Shown: positions 37,060 to 45,939, counted from the stretch's first letter. The stretch is DNA of 64,000 nucleotides from an uncultured Winogradskyella sp. (GCF_947498345.1 NZ_CANMJY010000005.1:1-64000), one strand, 5' to 3'. Notes: generated by a model from the sequence alone, not told the origin. Made by a program: numbers and translations.

Positions 37060-38328
37060 TTATTGGATAATGGTTCTTGAAGGTATAACAGCATCTTTTT
37101 TAACTACAACGATGCCATCTTTTATAAAATAACTATCAGTTTCGATATCTTTAAGGTGCTTACCACCATTGATACGTACATCATCACCAATTCTACAATT
37201 TTTATCTAAGATGACATTTTTAATAAAGCAGCGCTCTCCTATGCCCATAAAAATCTTAATTTTTTTCTCTTCTATTTCCTCTAAAGATTCGTAAAAGTCG
37301 TTACCCATCATATAACAGTTTATAACAGTTGACTCAGATCCAATCCTAGAGCGGATGCCAATTACAGAGCGTTCAATCTTAGCTGCATGAACAAGACAAC
37401 CTTCTGCTATTACAGTCTTATCAAGAAGAGTTCCAGAAACTTTAGATGTTGGCAAAATTCTTGCGTTGGTATAAATACGTTTAGTATTATCATACAAATT
37501 AAATTGAGGAATACTATCTGTTAATCCTAAATTGGCTTCAAAAAACGAATCAATGTTTCCTATATCTGTCCAATAACCTTCAAATTGATAACTTAACGTT
37601 TTGTGTTTACCAATAGCACTAGGAATAATTTCTTTTCCAAAATCTACAGTTCCAGGTTTTTTCATCAATTCAACCAATAAATCTTTGTTGAATATATAGA
37701 TTCCCATGGATGCCAAATATAATCTACCACTATCTTGCATTGCTTTACTTACGTTAGACTCCCATTCTGGCAATAATGATGCGTCTGGTTTTTCTATAAA
37801 AGATTTTATAATGTTGTCCTCGTCAGTTTTCATAATACCAAAAGATGTTGCATCTTTTGCATTAACAGGTTGCGTAGCAATTGAAATCTCTGCTCCACTT
37901 TGCTCATGTGCCAAAATCATCTTATTAAAGTCCATTTGATATAATTGATCGCCAGATAATATAAGCGTATAATCAAAATCGTGTTGCAAGAAGTGATGCA
38001 TACTTTGTCTTACAGCATCTGCCGTACCTTGGAACCATTCATCACTATGTATGGTTTGTTCTGCAGCCAAGACATCTACAAAAGCAGAACTAAAAAAACT
38101 AAAATGATAAGTGTTCTTTATATGTTTATTTAACGATGCAGAATTAAACTGAGTTAAGACATACATACGCTTTATATTTGAGTTGATACAGTTAGATATT
38201 GGTATATCTACTAACCTATATTTTCCTGCTATAGGAACTGCAGGTTTAGATCTACTCTCAGTTAATGGGTAAAGTCTAGAACCTTGACCACCACCTAAAA
38301 TTATACTTAAAACTTTGTCGTTAATCAT
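37060..38328 (-). CDS. glgC: Glucose-1-phosphate adenylyltransferase
   Basis: A 422-residue enzyme making ADP-glucose from glucose-1-phosphate and ATP. 'LGGGQGSRLYPLTESRSKPA' is the nucleotide motif, followed by 'GKYRLVDIPISNCINS', and 'FEGYWTDIGNIDSFFEANL' lies in the catalytic domain. The C-terminal part is a left-handed beta-helix. Its start codon overlaps the glgA stop codon (TAATG), so translation of the two is coupled. It supplies ADP-glucose to the GlgM-type synthase next to it. Confidence 0.96.
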   Translation of the reverse strand: MINDKVLSIILGGGQGSRLYPLTESRSKPAVPIAGKYRLVDIPISNCINSNIKRMYVLTQFNSASLNKHIKNTYHFSFFSSAFVDVLAAEQTIHSDEWFQGTADAVRQSMHHFLQHDFDYTLILSGDQLYQMDFNKMILAHEQSGAEISIATQPVNAKDATSFGIMKTDEDNIIKSFIEKPDASLLPEWESNVSKAMQDSGRLYLASMGIYIFNKDLLVELMKKPGTVDFGKEIIPSAIGKHKTLSYQFEGYWTDIGNIDSFFEANLGLTDSIPQFNLYDNTKRIYTNARILPTSKVSGTLLDKTVIAEGCLVHAAKIERSVIGIRSRIGSESTVINCYMMGNDFYESLEEIEEKKIKIFMGIGERCFIKNVILDKNCRIGDDVRINGGKHLKDIETDSYFIKDGIVVVKKDAVIPSRTIIQ

Positions 38329-39536
38329 TACTTCTTTATTAAAGATTTATATATAGATTTTGTTTGCTTTGCTATGGCCTCCCAATCAAAAAAGTCTTCA
38401 ACCCTTTTTCGTCCATTTCTTGACATATACCGCCTTAATTCTTTATTTGAAATTAATTCATTGACTCCTTTAGCTAAATCCTGGGAAAATTTGTCTGGAT
38501 CTACTGGTTCGAATGGTGCAGATTTTTGCTGTTCTAAATTAATCAGTAATCCTGTTTCGCCTTCTACAACAACTTCTTTTATACCACCTACAGCACTAGC
38601 TACCACAGCAGTTTCGCATGCCATGGCCTCAATATTTATAATTCCGAAAGGTTCGTAAATAGATGGACAACAAAACACATCTGCATGAGAATATAGCTGA
38701 ATAACATCCTTCTTGTCTAACATGGTATCAATCCAAAAAATGTTATCTCTTGATTTTGAAGCTTCTGCAACTGCATCTTCCATTTCTTTGGCAATTTCTG
38801 GAGTATCTGGTGCACCAGCACACAAGACTATTTGAGTATTTTTATCTATATACTTAATGGCATTTACTAAGTGAATAATTCCTTTTTGACGTGTAATTCT
38901 ACCAACAAATAACACATACGGTTTAGCTTTATCAATATTGTAAGTATCTAGCACCGAAGTTTCTTTAACAACAACGTACTCTTTTAAATCAATACCATTA
39001 TATACAACTTCAATTTTACTTTCATCAACGTTAAAATGCTTTAAGATATCATCTTTTGTTTCTTTAGAAACTGCTATAAGACAATCTGCCATTTCTATAG
39101 CCATTTTTTCTACCCAAGATGATGCATCGTAGCCTCTCCCAAGTTGTTCTCTTTTCCATGGTCTTAAAGGTTCTAAAGAATGTGTTGTAACCACTAAAGG
39201 AGTACCATAACATAACTTCGCTAATACACCTGCAAAATGAGAATACCAAGTATGACAATGCACAACATCTGCATCAATTACATCTACATTCATACTCAAA
39301 CCAGTGCTTAGTGTTTTAAATACAGCTTTTAATTTAGCATTAGCATCATTAAAGGTTGGATTATCAAAAGGAAAACCTTTTATTGTTAAATTCTCTTCAG
39401 AAATATCCTGATCACCAAAAGCTCTAACTTCCATTTCTAATAATTTGGAAAGTTCTCCTGCTAAATATTCAACATGCACACCAGCACCACCATATACATA
39501 AGGAGGAAATTCTCTTGTGAAAAATAATACTTTCAT
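38328..39536 (-). CDS. GT4 glycosyltransferase, GlgM-type glycogen / maltose-1-phosphate synthase
   Basis: A 402-residue GT4 enzyme. The start 'MKVLFFTREFPPYVYGGAGV' closely follows the actinobacterial GlgM type and differs from the longer (~480-residue) GT5 GlgA. 'LFVGRITRQKGI' and 'PSIYEPFGIINIEAMACE' are GT4 signatures. In mycobacteria this enzyme makes maltose-1-phosphate from ADP-glucose and glucose-1-phosphate. First gene of the locus and coupled to glgC. Automatic annotation would call it glycogen synthase; the GlgE context supports the maltose-1-phosphate role. Confidence 0.9.
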   Translation of the reverse strand: MKVLFFTREFPPYVYGGAGVHVEYLAGELSKLLEMEVRAFGDQDISEENLTIKGFPFDNPTFNDANAKLKAVFKTLSTGLSMNVDVIDADVVHCHTWYSHFAGVLAKLCYGTPLVVTTHSLEPLRPWKREQLGRGYDASSWVEKMAIEMADCLIAVSKETKDDILKHFNVDESKIEVVYNGIDLKEYVVVKETSVLDTYNIDKAKPYVLFVGRITRQKGIIHLVNAIKYIDKNTQIVLCAGAPDTPEIAKEMEDAVAEASKSRDNIFWIDTMLDKKDVIQLYSHADVFCCPSIYEPFGIINIEAMACETAVVASAVGGIKEVVVEGETGLLINLEQQKSAPFEPVDPDKFSQDLAKGVNELISNKELRRYMSRNGRKRVEDFFDWEAIAKQTKSIYKSLIKK

Positions 39537-39764
39537 TTAAGTTGTTTTTGCACTTGTAATTAATGACATGACCGAAAAAAACAATCATTTAATAACAAAA
39601 TAGGTCTTATAAATCCTATTCTACGATCATTTGTAAAATAACAAAATATATTGACTTTAAAAGCCCATATCGCTAATAAATTAACATTTAAATAAACTAC
39701 CTCGAATTTGTAATACAAAGTATCTTTATTCGACAAAGGCAGTATTAAGTTTTATATTTATACA

Positions 39765-40244
39765 ATGAAAAAAATAGTATTATTTGCCGTAATTGGTTTA
39801 TTATTTAGCTGTAGTGGCTCAGCGCAAAAAACCGAAACAAAAGAAAAATTCGCAGTAACAAAAACAAAAGCCGAATGGAAAGCCCAACTTACCGAGAAAC
39901 AATATTATGTTTTGCGTGAAGCTGGTACCGAACGTCCATTTACAAGTCCCTTAAACAAAAACTATAAAAAAGGGGTTTACCATTGTGCAGGTTGTGATAC
40001 ACCATTGTTTAAGAGCGAGCATAAATTTGACTCTGGCACAGGGTGGCCAAGCTTTGATAAAGAGATTGAAGGTAATGTTGCATTCTCAACAGATTATAAT
40101 ATTGGTTATGCGCGCACAGAGGAGCATTGTGCTACTTGTGGTGGACATTTAGGACATGTTTTTAATGATGGTCCAAAAGACACTACAGGGAAACGGCATT
40201 GTATAAATGGAGTGGCATTAAAGTTTGTTGCTGCTAAAGAGTAA
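39765..40244 (+). CDS. msrB: Peptide-methionine (R)-S-oxide reductase, lipoprotein form
   Basis: A 159-residue MsrB with a lipoprotein signal (Cys16 in 'GLLFSCSGSA'), so it works in the envelope. Zinc-binding pairs are Cys74/Cys77 ('CAGCDTP') and Cys122/Cys125 ('CATCGGHLGHVFNDGP'). The catalytic cysteine is Cys146 ('GKRHCINGVAL'). 'SGTGWPSF' is the conserved loop. It repairs oxidised methionine in proteins. Single gene with a 228-base upstream region; no exact promoter match was found there. Confidence 0.96.
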   Translation: MKKIVLFAVIGLLFSCSGSAQKTETKEKFAVTKTKAEWKAQLTEKQYYVLREAGTERPFTSPLNKNYKKGVYHCAGCDTPLFKSEHKFDSGTGWPSFDKEIEGNVAFSTDYNIGYARTEEHCATCGGHLGHVFNDGPKDTTGKRHCINGVALKFVAAKE

Positions 40245-40348
40245 CACCTATTATAAATAATTATATAATAGTGATATAAAATTTATCAATAATCAAAATG
40301 GATTATAGTGATTTTGTATTACTAATTTTATTGGTATAATTCAAAGCC

Positions 40349-40903
40349 ATGGAGAATTCTTATCTAACAAGTGTCATAAAACAATTTGAATATTACAAAA
40401 ATCTTGGAAATAATACTTTTAATCAATTAGCTTTTGAAGAATTGAAAAAAGAGTTTAATGAAGACTCCAATTCTATTTCCATAATAGTAAAACACATTAC
40501 TGGTAATATGTTAAGTCGATGGACAAATTTTTTAACTGAAGATGGAGAAAAAGAATGGAGAAAACGTGATGAAGAATTTATAGATACTTTTACTTCAAAA
40601 GAAGAACTCATTGGTGCCTGGAACCAAGGATGGCAATGTCTTTTTAACGCCATAAAACCTCTATCACCAACTGATCTGGAAAGTGTTATATATATTAGAA
40701 ACCAAGGTCACTCAGTTACTGAAGCCGTAAACAGGCAAATGATGCATTACGCATACCATATTGGTCAAATTGTACTATTGGGTAAGCTTATTAAAGGGAA
40801 TAACTGGCAATCTTTATCTATACCAAAAGGAAAGTCAAAAGACTATAACAAAGATAAGTTCTCTAAAAGTAAAACTAAGAAACATTTCACTGAAGACATA
40901 TAA
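40349..40903 (+). CDS. DUF1572 (DinB-like) family protein
   Basis: A 184-residue cytoplasmic helical protein. 'SIIVKHITGNMLSRWTNFLTEDGEKEWR' and 'HYAYHIGQIVLLGKLIKG' (core 'MHYAYHIGQIVLL') are the DUF1572 hallmarks, with His residues placed as in the metal-binding DinB/YfiT four-helix fold. The tail is basic ('SKDYNKDKFSKSKTKK'). The biochemical role of this family is not established. It stands alone between msrB and lpdA. Confidence 0.88.
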   Translation: MENSYLTSVIKQFEYYKNLGNNTFNQLAFEELKKEFNEDSNSISIIVKHITGNMLSRWTNFLTEDGEKEWRKRDEEFIDTFTSKEELIGAWNQGWQCLFNAIKPLSPTDLESVIYIRNQGHSVTEAVNRQMMHYAYHIGQIVLLGKLIKGNNWQSLSIPKGKSKDYNKDKFSKSKTKKHFTEDI

Positions 40904-41042
40904 GTGGTGTAAAACTTAAAGGATTAAAAACCCAAATTCAAAATTTCATACTATCATTTAGTAATGAAAGTTTTAGGATTTAGGATTTATCTTTTTGGAA
41001 TTTATTACTTTTGTGCTTCAAAATTCAACTAAAAAATTACTT

Positions 41043-42419
41043 ATGAGTAAATACGATATTATAGTGTTGGGAAGTGGTCCAGGTGGTTATGTAACTGCAA
41101 TTAGAGCTTCTCAATTAGGATTCAAAACAGCTGTTGTTGAAAAGGAAAGTCTTGGTGGAGTTTGTTTAAATTGGGGATGTATACCTACTAAAGCACTTTT
41201 AAAATCTGCTCAGGTATTTGAATATCTAAAACATGCCGAAGATTATGGTTTAAAGGTTAAGGATGCTGAACACGATTTTGATGCCGTTGTAAAGCGTAGT
41301 CGCGGTGTTGCTGACGGAATGAGTAATGGTGTTAAGTTTTTAATGAAAAAAAATAAAATCGACGTTATTGAAGGTTATGGTAAAGTAAAGCCTGGAAAAA
41401 TAATTGATGTTGATGGAAAAGAATATGCTGCAGACCATATTATTATAGCTACTGGTGCACGTTCTCGTGAATTACCTAGTTTGCCCCAAGATGGTAAAAA
41501 AGTAATTGGTTATAGACAAGCTATGACTCTGGAGAAGCAACCTAAAAAGATGATTGTTGTTGGTTCTGGCGCTATTGGTGTAGAGTTTGCCTATTTCTAT
41601 AATTCTATGGGAACTGAAGTCACTATTGTAGAATATATGCCAAAGATTGTGCCTGTTGAAGATGATGAAGTCTCTAAACAATTAGAACGTAGCTTTAAAA
41701 AATCTGGCATAAAAATTATGACCTCTGCCGAAGTGACTTCTGTAGATACGTCTGGCGAAGGTGTAAAAGCTACTGTAAAAACCAAAAAAGGAGAAGAAGT
41801 TTTAGAAGCTGATATTGTCTTATCTGCTGTTGGTATTAAATCTAATATTGAGAATATAGGGCTAGAAGATGTAGGTATTGCTGTAGATAGAGACAAAATT
41901 TTAGTAAATGACTATTACCAGACTAATATTCCTGGTTATTATGCTATTGGAGATGTTACGCCAGGTCAGGCATTAGCTCACGTAGCATCTGCCGAAGGTA
42001 TCCTTTGTGTAGAAAAAATCGCAGGACAACATGTTGAAGCCTTAGACTATGGAAATATTCCTGGTTGTACGTATTGTTCTCCAGAAATTGCATCAGTTGG
42101 TTTAACCGAAGCTCAAGCTAAAGAACAAGGCTTAGATGTAAGAATTGGTAAGTTTCCATTCTCTGCATCTGGTAAAGCAAGTGCAGGTGGAAATAAAGAT
42201 GGTTTTGTAAAAGTAATTTTTGATGCTAAATATGGTGAATGGTTAGGTTGTCATATGATTGGTGCTGGTGTAACCGACATGATTGCAGAGGCTGTTCTAG
42301 GTAGAAAGTTAGAGACTACTGGGCACGAAGTCTTAAAGGCTGTACATCCTCACCCAACGATGAGTGAAGCTGTTATGGAAGCTGTAGCCGATGCATATGA
42401 TGAAGTCATACATTTATAG
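41043..42419 (+). CDS. lpdA: Dihydrolipoyl dehydrogenase
   Basis: A 458-residue flavoprotein, the E3 subunit of pyruvate and 2-oxoglutarate dehydrogenase complexes. FAD motif 'VLGSGPGGYVTAIRASQLG', redox cysteines Cys41/Cys46 in 'GGVCLNWGCIPTK', NAD motif 'VVGSGAIGVEFAYFYNSMG' and the C-terminal 'HPHPTMSEAVMEA' with the active-site His. The start at 41043 ('MSKYDIIVLG') is used; the frame is open for 16 codons upstream but without family similarity. It is not linked here to E1/E2 genes. Confidence 0.96.
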   Translation: MSKYDIIVLGSGPGGYVTAIRASQLGFKTAVVEKESLGGVCLNWGCIPTKALLKSAQVFEYLKHAEDYGLKVKDAEHDFDAVVKRSRGVADGMSNGVKFLMKKNKIDVIEGYGKVKPGKIIDVDGKEYAADHIIIATGARSRELPSLPQDGKKVIGYRQAMTLEKQPKKMIVVGSGAIGVEFAYFYNSMGTEVTIVEYMPKIVPVEDDEVSKQLERSFKKSGIKIMTSAEVTSVDTSGEGVKATVKTKKGEEVLEADIVLSAVGIKSNIENIGLEDVGIAVDRDKILVNDYYQTNIPGYYAIGDVTPGQALAHVASAEGILCVEKIAGQHVEALDYGNIPGCTYCSPEIASVGLTEAQAKEQGLDVRIGKFPFSASGKASAGGNKDGFVKVIFDAKYGEWLGCHMIGAGVTDMIAEAVLGRKLETTGHEVLKAVHPHPTMSEAVMEAVADAYDEVIHL

Positions 42420-42464
42420 TAAATCTTATTCTAACAGGAAAAGAATTTTCTACATACAATAAAT

Positions 42465-42499
42465 AAAAAGCGATTCATTGTCTTTTGAATCGCTTTTTT
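42465..42499. terminator. Bidirectional terminator after lpdA
   Basis: A 12-13-pair stem (AAAAAGCGATTCA with TGAATCGCTTTTT) and an eight-base loop, A-rich on the left and T-rich on the right. It serves lpdA and the converging outer-membrane protein gene. Confidence 0.9.
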
Positions 42500-42510
42500 A
42501 TTATCTAAAA

Positions 42511-42981
42511 TTATAATCTATACCCTAAACCTAGAAATATAATATTGGGAGATAACTCTTCAAAACCTATAGTGTATTTCATATGCATACTTAATGCTGA
42601 ACTAAAATCGTAATCTAGACTCACGTCTGCCCTAACTTTAAACTTGTTACTAAAAATATCGAAGAAATAATTTAAACTGGGTCCTACCAGAATATGAAAA
42701 CTCTCATAGATATCATACTTTAAATAAATTGGTGCGTTGATGAACTCTAAGTCGCCTACACCTTTGTATAATACTTCTGGTTGAATATGAAATCCATTAT
42801 CTATTTTGAAGTCCGCAAAAACACCTCCATAAAATCCCACTTCGGTATCTGGTGTTGTACCAAAATCTCCTTGCGTAACTTTAAAAAACGTAAAATTTAA
42901 ACCCCCTTTAATTCCAAAATCTTGAGCGAATACTATAGAAATACTAAATAAAAACCCTACAATGAATACAACCTTTCTCAT
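42511..42981 (-). CDS. Small outer-membrane beta-barrel protein
   Basis: A 156-residue protein with signal peptide ('VGFLFSISIVFAQ'). The mature part starts 'DFGIKGGLNFTFFKVTQGDFG', typical of porin-family/OMP_b-brl proteins, and has paired amphipathic strands to a C-terminal 'NIIFLGLGYRL'. Eight strands are expected. It starts one base after the aroQ stop codon on the same strand, so the two are cotranscribed. Function unknown. Confidence 0.85.
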   Translation of the reverse strand: MRKVVFIVGFLFSISIVFAQDFGIKGGLNFTFFKVTQGDFGTTPDTEVGFYGGVFADFKIDNGFHIQPEVLYKGVGDLEFINAPIYLKYDIYESFHILVGPSLNYFFDIFSNKFKVRADVSLDYDFSSALSMHMKYTIGFEELSPNIIFLGLGYRL

Positions 42982-42982
42982 T

Positions 42983-43402
42983 CTACAATATAAAGCTTTC
43001 TATAGCTAAATCATAACTCAATAAGCCAAAACCAAGAATCACGCCTTTAGTATGAGGGGAAATATAGGATTGATGCCTAAACTCCTCTCTAGAAAACGTA
43101 TTAGAGATATGTACTTCTACAACCGGAGTGTTAATAGCCTTTACAGCATCTCCAATTCCTACTGAAGTATGTGTATAAGCAGCTGCATTTAATATAATAC
43201 CATCATAACTAAAACCAATGTCTTGTAATTTATCGATTAGCTCACCTTCTATATTAGATTGATAATAATCAATATTGATATCCTTAAATTTAGATTGAAG
43301 TGTTTTCAAATAATCTTCAAACGTTTCATTACCATACATTTCTGGTTCGCGCTTACCCAATAAGTTAAGGTTTGGGCCATTTATTATAATAAGTTGCTTC
43401 AT
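42983..43402 (-). CDS. aroQ: 3-dehydroquinate dehydratase, type II
   Basis: A 139-residue enzyme of the shikimate pathway. 'IIINGPNLNLLGKREPEMYG' is the N-terminal motif with the catalytic Arg and Tyr, 'ILNAAAYTHTSVGIGDA' the substrate loop, and 'VEVHISNTFSREEFRHQSY' the His/Arg region. Type II enzymes are dodecamers of ~150 residues, so the size is right. It is cotranscribed with the outer-membrane gene at 42511. Confidence 0.96.
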   Translation of the reverse strand: MKQLIIINGPNLNLLGKREPEMYGNETFEDYLKTLQSKFKDINIDYYQSNIEGELIDKLQDIGFSYDGIILNAAAYTHTSVGIGDAVKAINTPVVEVHISNTFSREEFRHQSYISPHTKGVILGFGLLSYDLAIESFIL

Positions 43403-43429
43403 AAAGTAAAGATATTAAAATAAGCGCAT

Positions 43430-43461
43430 AAAAAAACCGAAGCTGTTGGCTTCGGTATTTT
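43430..43461 (-). terminator. Terminator after outer-membrane protein copy 1
   Basis: Minus-strand hairpin ACCGAAGC, five-base loop, GCTTCGGT, then seven Ts. It is part of the duplicated unit. Confidence 0.88.
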
Positions 43462-43481
43462 TATAAAAAGTAATTTTCTTT

Positions 43482-44030
43482 TTAGAAATGTAATGCAAAA
43501 CCAACATTAAACTGGAATACACCTTCATCTGTAAAATCTTCATTTAAAGAAAGGTTGTATCTTAATCCTGGTTCAATCGATACGTTATCAGCTACAAACC
43601 ATGCATAACCAGCACCGATACCTAACCATAAAGGAGTCTCACCTGCACCGTTCTCTGCACCATCGCCTGAAGCACCAGTTAAATCTACAGTTACAGGAAT
43701 CATGCTCTTAACATAATATTTAGCACCTAGTCTGTAAGAAAACGAACTAACGTTATCTCCTTCATCAGGACTAACACCACCATAACCTAAACCTGCTTTG
43801 ATAGCTAAATCGTCCATGATGAAGTAACCACCATCTAAACCAATGTTGTAAGAGGAGTTACCATCAATAGATGCAAAGTAGATACCAGTTGTACCTAACA
43901 TAGCATTACCTGTGTTAGCTTCAATTAACCACTTACCTTCAGACGTTTGCCCTCCACCATTGTCGCTATCTTGAGCATTAACACTCGCAAAAGCAAATAC
44001 TGCAAAAGCAGCTAAAAATAATTTTTTCAT
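43482..44030 (-). CDS. Outer-membrane beta-barrel protein, copy 1 of a tandem pair
   Basis: A 182-residue protein with signal peptide ('MKKLFLAAFAVFAFASVNAQ'). The mature protein starts with an acidic, Gly-rich stretch ('DSDNGGGQTSEGKW') and forms an OmpW/OmpX-like barrel ('GLGYGGVSPDEGDNVSSFSY', 'WLGIGAGYAWFVADNVSIEP', 'FQFNVGFALHF'). The amino-acid sequence is identical to copy 2. The start at 44030 is supported by the match to copy 2; an open frame 13 codons further upstream is outside the duplicated block. It has its own promoter (44067-44100) and terminator. Confidence 0.93.
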   Translation of the reverse strand: MKKLFLAAFAVFAFASVNAQDSDNGGGQTSEGKWLIEANTGNAMLGTTGIYFASIDGNSSYNIGLDGGYFIMDDLAIKAGLGYGGVSPDEGDNVSSFSYRLGAKYYVKSMIPVTVDLTGASGDGAENGAGETPLWLGIGAGYAWFVADNVSIEPGLRYNLSLNEDFTDEGVFQFNVGFALHF

Positions 44031-44066
44031 AATCTTTAAGTTTATTTTAAAATTTAATTTGGTCGG

Positions 44067-44100
44067 CAAATGTAGGTTTTAGATGACATATATAAAACAA
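44067..44100 (-). promoter_or_regulatory. Bacteroidota-type promoter of outer-membrane protein copy 1
   Basis: Minus strand TTG (44100-44098), 23-base spacer, TACATTTG (44074-44067), an exact -7 match with a spacer at the long end of the known range. It lies 37 bases before the start codon, outside the duplicated block; no equivalent exact match precedes copy 2. Confidence 0.65.
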
Positions 44101-44117
44101 ATAATATGTTAATATTT

Positions 44118-44131
44118 AATGTATTTCATCG
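44118..44131 (-). promoter_or_regulatory. Third copy of the CGAYGAAATACATG-type motif
   Basis: Minus strand CGATGAAATACATT matches the two direct repeats upstream of the CAP lipoprotein gene (4970-5025) at 13 of 14 positions. It lies 88-101 bases upstream of outer-membrane copy 1 and ~18 bases upstream of its -33 element, a typical activator position. Confidence 0.4.
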
Positions 44132-44210
44132 ATATTTTATGTGATTTACAGACCTAATCCTTGTTTTATTTAAAATCTATATTTAGAGTTTTTGAATAAA
44201 ACAAGTGCAT

Positions 44211-44242
44211 AAAAAAACCGAAGCTGTTGGCTTCGGTATTTT
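44211..44242 (-). terminator. Terminator after outer-membrane protein copy 2
   Basis: Exact copy of the hairpin at 43430-43461. It lies between the two genes, so copy 1 should not depend on read-through from copy 2. Confidence 0.88.
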
Positions 44243-44262
44243 TATAAAAAGTAATTTTCTTT

Positions 44263-44811
44263 TTAGAAATGTAATGCAAAACCAACATTAAACTGGAATA
44301 CACCTTCATCTGTAAAATCTTCATTTAAAGAAAGGTTGTATCTTAATCCTGGTTCAATCGATACGTTATCAGCTACAAACCATGCATAACCAGCACCGAT
44401 ACCTAACCATAAAGGAGTCTCACCTGCACCGTTCTCTGCACCATCTCCTGAAGCACCAGTTAAATCTACAGTTACAGGAATCATGCTCTTAACATAATAT
44501 TTAGCACCTAGTCTGTAAGAAAACGAACTAACGTTATCTCCTTCATCTGGACTAACACCACCATAACCTAAACCTGCTTTGATAGCTAAATCGTCCATGA
44601 TGAAGTAACCACCATCTAAACCAATGTTGTAAGAGGAGTTACCATCAATAGATGCAAAGTAGATACCAGTTGTACCTAACATAGCATTACCTGTGTTAGC
44701 TTCAATTAACCACTTACCTTCAGACGTTTGTCCTCCACCATTGTCGCTATCTTGAGCATTAACACTCGCAAAAGCAAAAACTGCAAAAGCAGCTAAAAAT
44801 AATTTTTTCAT
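44263..44811 (-). CDS. Outer-membrane beta-barrel protein, copy 2 of a tandem pair
   Basis: The 182-residue product is identical to copy 1 from the signal peptide to 'NVGFALHF'. The upstream region diverges nine bases before the start codon. There the sequence is A/T-rich with only a weak promoter-like TTAGTTTG (one mismatch to TAnnTTTG) and no well-placed TTG. The two copies may therefore be expressed under different conditions. The short-term benefit could simply be dosage. Confidence 0.93.
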   Translation of the reverse strand: MKKLFLAAFAVFAFASVNAQDSDNGGGQTSEGKWLIEANTGNAMLGTTGIYFASIDGNSSYNIGLDGGYFIMDDLAIKAGLGYGGVSPDEGDNVSSFSYRLGAKYYVKSMIPVTVDLTGASGDGAENGAGETPLWLGIGAGYAWFVADNVSIEPGLRYNLSLNEDFTDEGVFQFNVGFALHF

Positions 44812-45030
44812 AATCTTTAAAGTTTTAAAATTGATTAGTACAAACTAAAGCCTTTTTTTTTAAATAATAAAGTTTCTTAGCACAGTTATTAACAATTTTG
44901 TAAACATAAAATTATAAGTAACTGAAAATCAATATTTTAAATTTAATGTTATTAACAAAAAAATGCAAAATTACAGTGAAATACGTAGTTTATTAATGAA
45001 ATTTAAGGCAATTATTTTCTATTTTTAAGC

Positions 45031-45939
45031 ATGAAATGGTCACAAGCAATCCTTGATTATAGACATTATCTCCAAATAGAGCGTGGGTTGTCTAGCAACT
45101 CCATAGAAAATTACAGTTATGATATAAAAAAACTTATGACCTACCTCGAAGATCATAGCATAAAAACCACTCCTATAAAAATTGATAATAATATCATAAA
45201 ACAATTTATTTATACCATTTCTAAGTCTATAAACCCTAGATCTCAGGCAAGATTGATTTCGGGGCTACGCAATTTCTTTGATTACCTTGTTTTTGAAAAC
45301 TACAGAAAGGATAATCCATTAGACCTTATCGAAACTCCTAAGATTGGTAGAAAGCTGCCAGATACTTTATCAGTAGCTGATATTGATTTACTAATAAGCA
45401 CAATAGATCTCAGTTATAGATACAATGGTGTGAATCTAGGTGAGCGTAACAGAGCGATAATAGAAACTTTGTATAGTTGTGGCCTGCGTGTTAGTGAGCT
45501 CATAGAACTAAAAATTTCGGATCTGTTTTTTGACGAAGGTTTTATAAAAGTTACTGGTAAAGGTAATAAGCAACGCTTTGTTCCTATTGGTGATACCACA
45601 CAAAAATATATTAGCATATGGAAATCTATAAGAAACCATATTGAGGTACAACCTAATTCTAAGGATATCTTATTTCTTAATTATAAAGGTAAAAAACTAA
45701 CACGCGCCATGATATTTACGATTATTAAAAATCTTGTTGAAAAGTCAGGATTAAAAAAAACAGTATCTCCCCATACCTTTAGACACTCTTTTGCAACACA
45801 TTTATTAGAAAATGGCGCAGACCTTAGAGCCATACAAATGATGCTGGGACATGAGAGCATTACTACGACTGAAGTATATATGCATGTGGACCGATCTCAT
45901 CTAAGTGATGTTTTAAATAAATTTCATCCTAGAAAATGA
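45031..45939 (+). CDS. xerD: Xer-type tyrosine recombinase
   Basis: A 302-residue integrase of XerC/XerD size. The N-terminal SAM-like DNA-binding domain (~1-90) is followed by the catalytic domain with Arg153 ('SCGLRVSEL'), Lys177 ('TGKGNKQRF'), His248/Arg251 ('HTFRHSFATHLLE'), His274 ('MLGHESITTTEVY') and Tyr283. These resolve chromosome dimers at dif. All catalytic residues are present and there are no phage genes nearby, so housekeeping Xer is more likely than an element integrase. XerC versus XerD is not firmly separable here. Confidence 0.9.
   Translation: MKWSQAILDYRHYLQIERGLSSNSIENYSYDIKKLMTYLEDHSIKTTPIKIDNNIIKQFIYTISKSINPRSQARLISGLRNFFDYLVFENYRKDNPLDLIETPKIGRKLPDTLSVADIDLLISTIDLSYRYNGVNLGERNRAIIETLYSCGLRVSELIELKISDLFFDEGFIKVTGKGNKQRFVPIGDTTQKYISIWKSIRNHIEVQPNSKDILFLNYKGKKLTRAMIFTIIKNLVEKSGLKKTVSPHTFRHSFATHLLENGADLRAIQMMLGHESITTTEVYMHVDRSHLSDVLNKFHPRK

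Larger units (their letters stand above)
43426..44039 (-). repeat. Tandem duplication, copy 1 (gene plus terminator)
   Basis: A 614-base unit identical to 44207-44820 except for four single-base differences. It contains a complete outer-membrane protein gene, its terminator and 9 bases upstream of the start codon. The two copies are in the same orientation, 781 bases apart start to start, with 167 unique bases between them. Confidence 0.93.
44207..44820 (-). repeat. Tandem duplication, copy 2 (gene plus terminator)
   Basis: Second copy of the 614-base unit at 43426-44039. The four differences are all silent third-position changes. Flanking sequences on both sides differ, so the edges at the GCATAAAAAAACCG start and the AATCTTTAA end are sharp. 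Confidence 0.93.

Noticed and set aside
40246..40274. AT-rich hairpin after msrB as terminator
   Set aside because: The stem is made almost only of A-T pairs and no T-run follows.
45031..45939. Tyrosine recombinase as sign of a mobile element
   Set aside because: Size and catalytic residues fit housekeeping Xer; there are no phage, relaxase or attachment-site features around it.
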